In this document: positions 16,717-24,104 of the stretch, piece after piece
Layout: every line of letters starts with the position of its first letter
Position numbering within the stretch: the first letter of the stretch is position 1
Source: an uncultured Flavobacteriaceae bacterium
GTDB lineage: Bacteria > Bacteroidota > Bacteroidia > Flavobacteriales > Flavobacteriaceae
Reading direction: 5' to 3'
DNA length: 25,367 bases
NCBI GenBank assembly: GCA_947311815.1
Contig: CAMZMA010000186.1
Location: forward strand, 1-25,367
Translations under genes and position numbers: made by a program
Notes under the pieces: model-generated
The model's database searches: none
Told to the model about the DNA's origin: nothing
Seen by the model: only the letters and a program-made list of their open reading frames with translations

Positions 16717-17757
16717 ATGAAAAACAATTTAGATGTAAAAAAAAATAAGATTCCGTTAATATATCATTTTGTTTTTTGGGCTTTATACTTTTCTTTTAAT
16801 GTAATTAGATGGGGTAGTTATTTTGATGATTATTGGTACTCATTAAAATCTAACTTAGTAGAATTTCCTTTACATATAATTATTGTTTATTTTAATGTTT
16901 ACTTTTTAATCCCTAAATTTATAATAACAAGAAAATACAAAACTTATATTTTTTTGTTACTGGCATCTTTGTGTATTTTATATATTCTTAGAACAAGTTT
17001 AAACTACTTACTGGTTACCAAAAATATTTGGCCAGAAGCAGAAACAAGCCAACAAGCTTTTACTTTTAACCATATTACAGCCGTAATATTAGGCGAAATA
17101 TATGTTATATCTTTTGTAACCCTTATTAAATTAATTGTTGACTGGGTGTATCTAAAAAAAAGAATAGAAATGCTACAAGAAACTCAACTAACTAGCGAAT
17201 TAGAGTTTTTAAAAGCACAAATACAACCTCATTTTTTCTTTAACACCCTAAATAATTTATATGCTTTAACCTTAGAAAAATCTGACAATGCACCTAATGT
17301 TGTCATAAAACTTTCTGAAATAATGGAATATGTACTTTACGGAGTAAAAGAACCAAAAATTAAACTTTTAAAAGAAATAAAATACATTCAAAATTACATA
17401 GATTTAGAAAAATTAAGGCACGGAAATAAAGTACATGTAAAAATGAATTTAGTAGGAGATATAGAACATAGTATAGTGCCTCCTTTACTTTTTTTGCCTT
17501 TTATAGAAAACTGTTTTAAACACGGGGCAAAAGACAATAAATACCTTTCAATACTCATTTCTTTTGAAAAGAAAAGTAATCATACACTTGTTTTTTCTGT
17601 CACAAATAATTTTAATCAATACAGCAACAATACAGCACATGGCATTGGGAATAAGAATGTTGTTAGAAGACTAGATTTACTTTACAAAAACAACTATACT
17701 TTAGAGGTTCAGATTATAAAGCAAAAATATACTGTTACACTAACCATACCAACTTAA
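16717..17757 (+). CDS. LytS/YehU-type membrane sensor histidine kinase
   Basis: 346-residue kinase. Four predicted membrane helices (about 12-32, 48-68, 76-98 and 118-142) with short loops leave little periplasmic sensor domain. A short coiled-coil leads into the His_kinase domain (PF06580 type): the phosphoacceptor is H172 in FLKAQIQPHFFFNTLNNLYAL, and the N box of the ATPase is PFIENCFKHG (261-270). The final glycine motif is HGIGNKNVVRRL, near residues 308-319. It is followed after 68 bp by the LytTR regulator, its natural partner. It is divergent from susC, so it probably reports on substrate availability or the envelope state linked to that transporter. The signal is unknown. The ATG at 16717 is preceded by a weak AAAGG only 1-2 bases away, too close for a normal Shine-Dalgarno. 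Confidence 0.9.
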   Translation: MKNNLDVKKNKIPLIYHFVFWALYFSFNVIRWGSYFDDYWYSLKSNLVEFPLHIIIVYFNVYFLIPKFIITRKYKTYIFLLLASLCILYILRTSLNYLLVTKNIWPEAETSQQAFTFNHITAVILGEIYVISFVTLIKLIVDWVYLKKRIEMLQETQLTSELEFLKAQIQPHFFFNTLNNLYALTLEKSDNAPNVVIKLSEIMEYVLYGVKEPKIKLLKEIKYIQNYIDLEKLRHGNKVHVKMNLVGDIEHSIVPPLLFLPFIENCFKHGAKDNKYLSILISFEKKSNHTLVFSVTNNFNQYSNNTAHGIGNKNVVRRLDLLYKNNYTLEVQIIKQKYTVTLTIPT

Positions 17758-17825
17758 ACCTTTTTTAAGCTTCGTAAAAAAATCAAATAAAAAATGTACT
17801 TTTACAACCTAATTTAATTAGATTA

Positions 17826-18536
17826 ATGAATATTAAATGTATTATTATTGATGATGAGCCTCTAGCTATTAAAGTAATTGAGAGTCACTTAAAAGAATTT
17901 CATAATTTTGAAATCATTGAAACTTTTAATAACCCAATAGAAGCACTTCAAATAATTGAAAACAAAAAAATTGATGTTGTTTTTTTAGATATAAATATGC
18001 CTAAAATGAACGGTATAGATTTTTTAAAAAACACCATTTTAAAATCTAACGTAGTGATAACAACTGCCTATAGAGAGTTTGCTGTAGAATGTTTTGATTT
18101 AGATGTTTTAGATTATTTAGTAAAACCGATTCCTTTTAATCGATTTTTAAAAACCATAAATAAAATTACGCAAAAAATTCAGTTGCAACAAAGTAACAAT
18201 AAAGAACAGATAGCTAACTCACATTCTTTTATCTTTTTAAAAGCAAATAAAAAATTAATAAAAATTAAATTCGATGATATTTTTTACATCGAAAGCCTAA
18301 AAGATTATATTAAAGTATTTACCAAAACAGAAAATTACATTGTACACAAATCGTTAACAAGTATTAGCGAAGAGCTACCGAACAATTTGTTTCTTAGAAT
18401 TCACAGATCTTTTACAATTGCATTAGATAAAATCAAATTTGTTGAAGGAAACTCTGTAGCAATTAATAATACCCGAATTCCTATTGGCAGAAAGTACTTA
18501 ATTCATACCAAAAAAATCATACTAAATACTGACTAA
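17826..18536 (+). CDS. LytTR-family DNA-binding response regulator
   Basis: 236 residues. The receiver domain (1-115) carries the acidic pocket D9-D10 (IIDDEP), phosphoacceptor D55 (FLDINMPKMNG) and conserved K100 (VKPI). A short linker (116-132) leads to the LytTR DNA-binding domain (about 133-233), with FIFLKANKKLIKI, DIFYIESLKDYIKVFT and FLRIHRSFTIAL as typical segments. It is the cognate regulator of the kinase just upstream. LytTR proteins bind paired direct half-sites about 21 bp apart, and a matching element lies at the susC promoter. The last 20 bases overlap the 3' end of the convergent kinase gene on the minus strand, with no terminator between, so the two transcripts probably overlap antisense. 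Confidence 0.93.
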   Translation: MNIKCIIIDDEPLAIKVIESHLKEFHNFEIIETFNNPIEALQIIENKKIDVVFLDINMPKMNGIDFLKNTILKSNVVITTAYREFAVECFDLDVLDYLVKPIPFNRFLKTINKITQKIQLQQSNNKEQIANSHSFIFLKANKKLIKIKFDDIFYIESLKDYIKVFTKTENYIVHKSLTSISEELPNNLFLRIHRSFTIALDKIKFVEGNSVAINNTRIPIGRKYLIHTKKIILNTD

Positions 18537-19590
18537 CAATCATTTTCATTTGCTCAAAAACTTTTTCCATTTCTTCAATTAATTTGAGTTGATTTTTTAC
18601 CCTATCTAAATTATGAAGCGGATATGAGGTTTTATAGTACACATCATTATTTAAAAAATCTGTAAGCATTCTTAATCCCATAATAAAAGTAATTGCTTTT
18701 GCTCCAAGAGGTAAATAACTAGCTTCAAAAGAAGATATACTCTCTTTTATTTCTGATAAAAACCCTTCTGTAAACCCTTTGTAATTCTCTAAATTAAACG
18801 TCACTTTTGTTAAATCTGTTTCGTCTTCTTTGGCGGTTGTACAAATAGTTCTGATAGCATCACCAAAATCAAAATGAACTATCCCAGGCATTACAGTATC
18901 TAAATCTATTACACACAGTCCTTTTCCTTGCTTTGTAAACAACGCGTTAGACACCTTAGTATCGTTATGTGTAACACATGTTTTTAATTTTCCTTCAGAT
19001 TTTAAATGTTGTAAAATTAACATTTCTTCTTTCAAATCTAAAGCCCGTTTAATTTGATTTTTAGCCAACTCTTTTCGCTCTTCAGTTGCGTTTAATAAAG
19101 CGTCGTCAAATTGTTGGTAACGAAATGCCATGTTATGAAAATCTGGAATTGTTTCTACCAAATTACTAGCATCAAAATTAGCCGTTGCATTTAAAAATTC
19201 TCCAAAAATTTTACCTGCTTCAACAGCTATTTCTTTGGTTGGTACAATTTCGAAAGTAACGCTATCATCAATAAAAATCATTAAATTCCAATAATTTCCA
19301 TTACTGTCTTTGTAATAATATTTATTTGATTTTGCAGGAACAAACTCTAACGATTTGTACGAAGAATTCTTTTGTAAATGCGCTGTTACTTTTACTTTGT
19401 TATTTGTTAAATTAGGTACATCTTTAAAAACTGCATGATTTATTTGTTGCAACACATAAAAAGGCTTTTCTTTTGTTTCTATCAAGTACGTATTATTAAT
19501 ATGCCCCGAAACAAGTTCTTTACAATTTACAAATTTTGATGTTGTCACAAACTGATTAAATACTGCTTTTATTTTTGCTTCGTTTATCAT
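18517..19590 (-). CDS. Aminoglycoside-phosphotransferase-fold sugar kinase, NahK-like (N-acetylhexosamine 1-kinase candidate)
   Basis: 357-residue cytoplasmic kinase with the APH/choline-kinase fold. Motifs (numbered from the chosen ATG): glycine loop LVSGHINNTYLI (about 27-38), catalytic THND at 207-210 with N218 (SNALF), and the metal site VIDLDTVMPG (227-236), followed by FDFGDAIRT. The combination HNDTK...IDLDTVMPG...FDFGD is that of NahK-type N-acetylhexosamine 1-kinases, which make GlcNAc/GalNAc-1-phosphate. AmgK-type anomeric kinases are the main alternative. I choose the ATG at 19588-19590: it overlaps the TGA of the upstream nucleotidyltransferase as ATGA, a standard coupling overlap; a TTG two codons earlier is possible. 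Pairing with a nucleotidyltransferase points to nucleotide-sugar salvage. The 3' end overlaps the response regulator gene by 20 bp. Confidence 0.78.
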   Translation of the reverse strand: MINEAKIKAVFNQFVTTSKFVNCKELVSGHINNTYLIETKEKPFYVLQQINHAVFKDVPNLTNNKVKVTAHLQKNSSYKSLEFVPAKSNKYYYKDSNGNYWNLMIFIDDSVTFEIVPTKEIAVEAGKIFGEFLNATANFDASNLVETIPDFHNMAFRYQQFDDALLNATEERKELAKNQIKRALDLKEEMLILQHLKSEGKLKTCVTHNDTKVSNALFTKQGKGLCVIDLDTVMPGIVHFDFGDAIRTICTTAKEDETDLTKVTFNLENYKGFTEGFLSEIKESISSFEASYLPLGAKAITFIMGLRMLTDFLNNDVYYKTSYPLHNLDRVKNQLKLIEEMEKVFEQMKMIVSQYLV

Positions 19591-20492
19591 TGCCAAAGAA
19601 ATTTAGGATATTGTTTTTTGTTTTTTAACTGCGCTATTTTTTTAACAACCTGTTCTTTATCTTCCTTATAAGTAACTCCTAACCAAATAGCATTGTTCTG
19701 TAAAACCTTAACGGTTCCTTTTTTTTCTTTAATAATTGTATCAATCACATACGGAATAAAAAACTCAGCAGTTAAATTCGTTGCATTTAACCTCAAAAAA
19801 TCACAAAACAAAGAATCGATAAACTTAAAAATTTCGGGGGTAAATCCCCAAAAATTCATTGAAACAATCGTGTTTTCATCTATCTTATAAAATGCATCCT
19901 GTTTGTCTTTATAAAAAAGATGTTCTTTTATTTTTTGTATGTGAGTTCTCTCTATTATTTTTTTCAAAAATAACGCATCATCTACAAAGCATTCTCCTCT
20001 AGAAACTGCACCAAATTCAGAAATGGTATTCTTTAACAAATAGCCATTTAAATAAAAATCAGTCGTGGTTTTTACTGTGTTTTTTAACTGTATTGCCATC
20101 GTATTAAATGATTCTTTTCCATAAAAATCATCTGCATTTATTACAGCAAAATTTTCATCAACTACATTTTTTACCATTAATAAAGCATGCGCTGTACCCC
20201 AAGGTTTTGTTCTTTGAGTTTTATTAAATTTTTCAGGCACATCATTTACTTCTTGATATACATATAGTAACTCAACTTTATCTTTTAATTTTTTATCGAA
20301 TTGTTTCTTAAACTCACTTTCAAAACTTTTTCTGATAACAAAAACAATCTTTGTAAAACCTGCTTCAATGGCGTCATACAAAGAAAAATCTATAATAGTA
20401 TCGCCTTCTAAGGTCATCGTATCTAGCTGTTTTAAACCGCCATACCTACTTCCCATACCAGCAGCTAAAACAACCAACGAAAGTTTTTTCAT
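19587..20492 (-). CDS. Sugar-1-phosphate nucleotidyltransferase
   Basis: 301-residue cytoplasmic NTP-transferase of the GlmU/RmlA/GalU-like fold. The nucleotide-binding loop LVVLAAGMGSRYGGLKQLD (6-24) carries the G..SR.GG.K signature. KPWGTAHALL (96-105) contacts base and sugar, and NADDFYG (119-125) provides the metal-binding Asp. There is no acyltransferase (left-handed helix) domain, so it is not a bifunctional GlmU. It would convert a sugar-1-phosphate plus NTP to a nucleotide sugar. The 4-bp ATGA overlap with the NahK-like kinase strongly suggests that the kinase product is its substrate, giving UDP-GlcNAc or a similar compound by a salvage route, analogous to AmgK/MurU. Sugar and base preference are inferred, not seen. 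Confidence 0.82.
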   Translation of the reverse strand: MKKLSLVVLAAGMGSRYGGLKQLDTMTLEGDTIIDFSLYDAIEAGFTKIVFVIRKSFESEFKKQFDKKLKDKVELLYVYQEVNDVPEKFNKTQRTKPWGTAHALLMVKNVVDENFAVINADDFYGKESFNTMAIQLKNTVKTTTDFYLNGYLLKNTISEFGAVSRGECFVDDALFLKKIIERTHIQKIKEHLFYKDKQDAFYKIDENTIVSMNFWGFTPEIFKFIDSLFCDFLRLNATNLTAEFFIPYVIDTIIKEKKGTVKVLQNNAIWLGVTYKEDKEQVVKKIAQLKNKKQYPKFLWQ

Positions 20493-20631
20493 TAAAAATA
20501 AAATTAGTGATTTATAATTTTTGCTAAGATAAAAAAAAGGGAGGCAAAAAAAAGAAAACTAAATTTTGTTTAGCTATTAATTTATGTTGATGGTAGAAAA
20601 ATTTTAAAAAACTAAAAATAAAAGTAGTAAA

Positions 20632-20660
20632 TTGACAACCTATTTTTATTTTACTAATCA
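20632..20660 (+). promoter_or_regulatory. Candidate promoter for nagP-nagX
   Basis: TTGACA (20632-20637), 17 bases, then TAATCA (20655-20660), ending 14 bp before the nagP ATG. A TATTTTTA (20640-20647) is one base off TAnnTTTG but has no -33 partner. The rest of the 182-bp divergent gap holds no clear operator. Confidence 0.3.
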
Positions 20661-20674
20661 ATTTACAAACAAAT

Positions 20675-21988
20675 ATGTCGCAACAAGCATCTCAACAAAA
20701 AAACATGACAATCCCAATTGCAATTATCGCAGGATTGTTTTTTGTCTTCGGATTTGTCACTTGGATTAACGGAGCATTAATTCCGTTTATGAAAACCATT
20801 AACGAACTTACGTCTGCTCAAGCCTATCTTGTAGCTACGGCATCTTACATTTCTTTTGTAGTCATGGCATTACCTGCCTCGTGGATTATCAACAAAACAG
20901 GATACCGAAAAGGAATGTCTTTAGGACTTATTATAATGGGAATTGGAGCATTGGTTTTTATACCTGCTGCCGAAGCCAGAACCTATTGGGTGTTTTTAGC
21001 AGGTATTTTTATTCAAGGGATGGGAATGACAATACTACAAACCGCATCTAATCCTTATATAACCATTTTAGGCCCAATAGAAAGTGCTGCAAAACGTATT
21101 TCTATTATGGGAATTTCTAACAAAATAGCAGGTTCTTTAGGTTCTTTAATTTTTGGAGCGTTGCTTTTATCTGGAATTGACGATATTAAAGAACAACTAA
21201 GTACTGTTAGTAGCACAGAAAAAGCACAATTATTAGATAAAATGGCAGATAGTGTGGTTACTCCTTATTTAGTGATGGCAGCAATTTTATTTGTATTAGG
21301 AATTTTAATTAGAAAAGCTCCGTTACCTCATGTAGAAGCTGTAGAAGAAGAAGTTAAAGAAGGTGAAACTGCCAAAACAAGCATTTTTCAATTTCCTCAT
21401 TTATGGTTAGGCGTATTGGCGTTGTTCTTTTATGTAGGCGTAGAAGTGGTTGCAGGCGATACTATTATTGCTTACGGAATATCAATAGGAATTCCCGCAG
21501 CAGAAGCAAAAATATTTACCTCATATACTTTATGGGCAATGGTAGCTACCTACGGTTTAGGAGTGTTACTAATTCCTAAAATCATCTCTCAAGCAACTGC
21601 CTTAAAAGCAAGTGCCGTTTTAGGTATTTTATTTACCTTCGGTATTTTATATACAACAGGATTAACATCCGTACTTTTTGTGGCTGCTTTAGGAATCGCA
21701 AACGCTTTAGTTTGGCCAGCAGTATGGCCTTTAACCTTAGAAGGATTAGGGAAATTTACCAAAACAGCCTCTGCCCTATTAATTATGGCAATTGCAGGTG
21801 GCGCAATTATACCGCCTTTATACGGTACTTTTGTTGATGATAAAAAAGCCGAATTAATTGCACAAGGAATGAGCGAAGTTACCGCAACAGCAACCGCTGC
21901 AACTTCTAGCTATTGGATTTTATTCCCTTGTTATTTATTTATTTTATACTATGCCATTTCTGGTCATAAATTAGGTTTAAAAAAATAG
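20675..21988 (+). CDS. nagP: NagP-like sugar:proton (or cation) symporter of the major facilitator superfamily (FucP type)
   Basis: 437-residue inner-membrane transporter with about 12 hydrophobic segments and a charged central loop (about residues 212-236, HVEAVEEEVKEGETAK). The FucP/GluP-type N-terminus is plain: FFVFGFVTWINGALIPFMK (TM1), then GYRKGMSLGL after TM2 and QTASNPYITILGP in TM4. In Bacteroidota this family imports glucose/galactose, fucose or N-acetylglucosamine. The next gene, of NagX type and only 5 bp away, favours GlcNAc, matching the GH20 and NagB enzymes nearby. I assign the symbol by context; without it the call would be sugar MFS transporter. It is first in a two-gene operon. 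Confidence 0.85.
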   Translation: MSQQASQQKNMTIPIAIIAGLFFVFGFVTWINGALIPFMKTINELTSAQAYLVATASYISFVVMALPASWIINKTGYRKGMSLGLIIMGIGALVFIPAAEARTYWVFLAGIFIQGMGMTILQTASNPYITILGPIESAAKRISIMGISNKIAGSLGSLIFGALLLSGIDDIKEQLSTVSSTEKAQLLDKMADSVVTPYLVMAAILFVLGILIRKAPLPHVEAVEEEVKEGETAKTSIFQFPHLWLGVLALFFYVGVEVVAGDTIIAYGISIGIPAAEAKIFTSYTLWAMVATYGLGVLLIPKIISQATALKASAVLGILFTFGILYTTGLTSVLFVAALGIANALVWPAVWPLTLEGLGKFTKTASALLIMAIAGGAIIPPLYGTFVDDKKAELIAQGMSEVTATATAATSSYWILFPCYLFILYYAISGHKLGLKK

Positions 21989-21993
21989 CTATT

Positions 21994-23082
21994 ATGAAAA
22001 ATAGAATCGAATCTGTTGATCTGTTTCGTGGAATAACTATTGTTGCCATGATTTTGGTTAACAACCCTGGTACTTGGAATCATATTTATTGGCCGCTAGA
22101 ACATGCCCAATGGCACGGATACACACCAACAGATTTAATTTTTCCGTTCTTTTTATTTATTGTTGGCATCTCTATTTCTTTTGCGTACAAAAATAAAGTA
22201 AGTGACTTAAATACCCATAAAAAAATTATCATCCGAAGTTTAAAACTAATTGGTTTGGGTTTATTTTTAGGATGGTTTTTACCGCATCCTCCTTTTCATA
22301 AAAATATTACTGAACTCCGTTTTCCAGGTGTATTACAACGTATTGGTGTCGTTTTCTTTTTTGCTGCACTCATCAACCTACATTTTAATTGGAAAATACT
22401 TTTAGGTGTCATCATTACAATTCTCTTCGGATATTTCTTTTGGATGGATTTTGTACCGCTACCAGACGGAACCTTACCAACCTTTGACAGAGCTCCCAAC
22501 AATTGGGCAAACTTTGTAGATGTACATGTTTTAGGTAATCATACTTGGAAAAAAGATTATGATCCCGAAGGATTGTTAAGCACATTACCCGCAATTGCAA
22601 CTTCTTTAATTGGAATATTAATCGGAAAACTATTGATTTCGGCAGAACATCAAAAAATAATTAAAATAGTTGCTTTAGGAATACTTATGATTGTTTTTGG
22701 ATATATTTGGAGTTATTGGTTTCCTTTTAACAAAGCACTGTGGTCTAGCAGTTTTGTGTTGGTTACGGCAGGTTGGGGAACATTGTTTTTAAGTGCCTTA
22801 TACTATCTTAATGATATTAAAAAAATACATTTTGGCAGCATTTTTAAATACGTAGGTTCAAATGCTATTCTTATCTTTTTTATGTCTAGTTTTATTGCTA
22901 AATCTATGGGGATACTAAAAATAACAGAGAACAAATCTATCCATAGTTGGTTGTATAATTTTTATACGGATCTTATTTCTCCCGACAAATTAGCCTCTGT
23001 AAGTTATGCAATTTCAGTAGTGCTTTTTTATTGTATTGTGGGGTATATTTTGTACAAAAAGAAGATTTTTGTAAAGGTTTAA
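21994..23082 (+). CDS. nagX: NagX-like multi-pass membrane protein (DUF5009/heparan-alpha-glucosaminide N-acetyltransferase-related)
   Basis: 362 residues, about ten membrane helices, no cleavable signal. The N-terminus RIESVDLFRGITIVAMILVNNPG, then HAQWHGYTPTDLIFPFFLFIVGISI and LRFPGVLQRIG, are hallmarks of the family that includes human HGSNAT and bacterial NagX/COG4299 proteins. HGSNAT moves acetyl groups from cytosolic acetyl-CoA to terminal glucosamine on the other side of the membrane, using a His in an equivalent loop. Bacterial NagX genes recur next to nagP in GlcNAc loci, but their biochemical role is, to my knowledge, not settled. The gene starts 5 bp after nagP, so it is co-transcribed and possibly translationally coupled. 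Its stop overlaps the stop of a decayed minus-strand ORF. Confidence 0.85.
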   Translation: MKNRIESVDLFRGITIVAMILVNNPGTWNHIYWPLEHAQWHGYTPTDLIFPFFLFIVGISISFAYKNKVSDLNTHKKIIIRSLKLIGLGLFLGWFLPHPPFHKNITELRFPGVLQRIGVVFFFAALINLHFNWKILLGVIITILFGYFFWMDFVPLPDGTLPTFDRAPNNWANFVDVHVLGNHTWKKDYDPEGLLSTLPAIATSLIGILIGKLLISAEHQKIIKIVALGILMIVFGYIWSYWFPFNKALWSSSFVLVTAGWGTLFLSALYYLNDIKKIHFGSIFKYVGSNAILIFFMSSFIAKSMGILKITENKSIHSWLYNFYTDLISPDKLASVSYAISVVLFYCIVGYILYKKKIFVKV

Positions 23083-23156
23083 TTCAACGGAATTTTAATA
23101 CTCACTCCTGTTTGTGCATCAGGAGCATTGTGTACCAATAAATCTTCTTGTAAATA
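23079..23156 (-). pseudogene. C-terminal remnant of an unidentified protein
   Basis: A short minus-strand frame, bounded by a TAG just upstream and ending in TAA at 23079-23081, reads YLQEDLLVHNAPDAQ followed by TGVSIKIPLN. The composition is that of a real protein end, not of random A+T-rich spacer, yet there is no start and no room for a gene. I read it as the decayed 3' end of a gene whose body was deleted. The family is not recognised. Confidence 0.4.
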
Positions 23157-23160
23157 CTAA

Positions 23161-23184
23161 AAACTTGAGTATTCTATGATTAAA
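23161..23184. repeat. Short dispersed repeat, copy 2
   Basis: Carries the 19-bp string TGAGTATTCTATGATTAAA (23166-23184), identical to 648-666. It lies just upstream (in minus-strand sense) of the protein remnant at 23079-23156. Confidence 0.6.
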
Positions 23185-23324
23185 CAAAGTTCTTTTTTTG
23201 TAAGTTATTAACAATTTTTAATTTCAATTTTTCTGATATAACGGATGTGCAAAATGAAGAGGTTCTTAAGAAATATTTAAAAGGTGAAGTTGATGAGTAT
23301 AAAAAAATTACACTTCACAGTTGA
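23184..23324 (+). pseudogene. Possible coding remnant in the nagX-sirtuin gap
   Basis: An open plus-strand frame without a start codon ends in TGA at 23322-23324. Its second half reads DITDVQNEEVLKKYLKGEVD then EYKKITLHS, a plausible amphipathic helical protein end. The first half is low-complexity. It may be a degraded gene end or chance. The gap also contains a relatively G+C-rich segment at 23339-23395 that runs into the last codons of the sirtuin gene. Confidence 0.25.
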
Positions 23325-23367
23325 AATTGTTTTGATATCTTCGTGTCCTTGAGCCGAGGTAGTTCGT

Positions 23368-24069
23368 TTATAAACTTGCTGAACGGGGCCGTAATAATTT
23401 TAGCAATTTATCAGTTCCTGTAGTTGCTTTTTCTGCAATAATTGTTAGATTTTTAAATTGATGCTCTTTTACACTAGGCTTTGGGTCTATAAAATAAATA
23501 GGCGTATTCTCTTTTATATCATGTACTAAACTTGCCGCAGGATACACTTGCATAGACGTACCAATAATAACCAAAATATCCGCATTTTTTGTAATTTCAA
23601 TTGCTTTGTCTAGTAACGGAACAGCTTCTCCAAACCAAACAATATGGGGTCTTAGTTGGTATCCGTTTTTACAAACATCGCCTAAAATTAACTCTTTTTT
23701 CCAAGGGTAAACATCGTGTTCATTTTTGGTGCTTCGTACTTTTAGTAATTCGCCATGTAAGTGTAAAATAGTACTATTTCCTGCCCTTTCATGCAAATCA
23801 TCAACATTTTGAGTAATGATATTAACATCAAAATCACTTTCTAATTTTTTTAAATTGATGTGTGCATTGTTGGGGATAACTTCTAACAACTGTTTTCTGC
23901 GTTGGTTGTAAAATTCTAAAACTAATTCAGGATTTTTAGCAAAACCCTCTGGAGTTGCAACTTCTAAAACATCGTGTCCTTCCCAAAGTCCGTTAGCATC
24001 TCTAAACGTTTTAAGTCCGCTTTCTGCACTCATTCCTGCACCTGTTAAAATAACTATTCTTTTTTTCAA
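23368..24069 (-). CDS. cobB: Class III-type sirtuin, NAD-dependent protein deacylase
   Basis: 233 residues, cytoplasmic. NAD-binding GAGMSAESGLKTFRD (10-24), TQNVDDLHERAG (86-97), catalytic H105 (LHGE), PHIVWFGEAVP (141-151) and GTSMQVYPAA (170-179) define the Sir2 core. Y54 and R57 (FYNQRR) are the YxxR pair known from SIRT5/CobB to accept succinyl/malonyl lysine, so deacylation of acidic acyl groups is likely. The four zinc cysteines of most sirtuins are absent; only C133 remains in that region, as I recall is usual for this Bacteroidota group. The start is TTG at 24067-24069, giving the standard MKK.....TGAG N-terminus. The last seven residues (RPRSASL) come from a G+C-rich patch and look like an acquired tail. 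It is divergent from the TrmH gene by 35 bp. Confidence 0.9.
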   Translation of the reverse strand: MKKRIVILTGAGMSAESGLKTFRDANGLWEGHDVLEVATPEGFAKNPELVLEFYNQRRKQLLEVIPNNAHINLKKLESDFDVNIITQNVDDLHERAGNSTILHLHGELLKVRSTKNEHDVYPWKKELILGDVCKNGYQLRPHIVWFGEAVPLLDKAIEITKNADILVIIGTSMQVYPAASLVHDIKENTPIYFIDPKPSVKEHQFKNLTIIAEKATTGTDKLLKLLRPRSASL

Positions 24070-24079
24070 CTGAAATGTA

Positions 24080-24087
24080 TAAGTTTG
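24080..24087 (+). promoter_or_regulatory. Candidate -7 promoter box for the TrmH-family gene
   Basis: TAAGTTTG is an exact TAnnTTTG match, ending 17 bp before the ATG at 24105, in the 35-bp gap between divergent genes. No good -33 TTG is seen; it would fall in the sirtuin start region. Confidence 0.4.
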
Positions 24088-24104
24088 TAAAACAATAATA
24101 AGCG

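Noticed and set aside
20560..20612. GTTTAG and GTTGAT upstream of nagP as a second LytTR operator
   Set aside because: The half-sites are 18 bp apart, not 21, and their flanks do not resemble the susC element.
23105..23125. CTCCTG/CAGGAG hairpin after nagX as a terminator
   Set aside because: The stem is only 6 bp with no T tract on either side, and it falls within the protein-like remnant, so it is probably chance.
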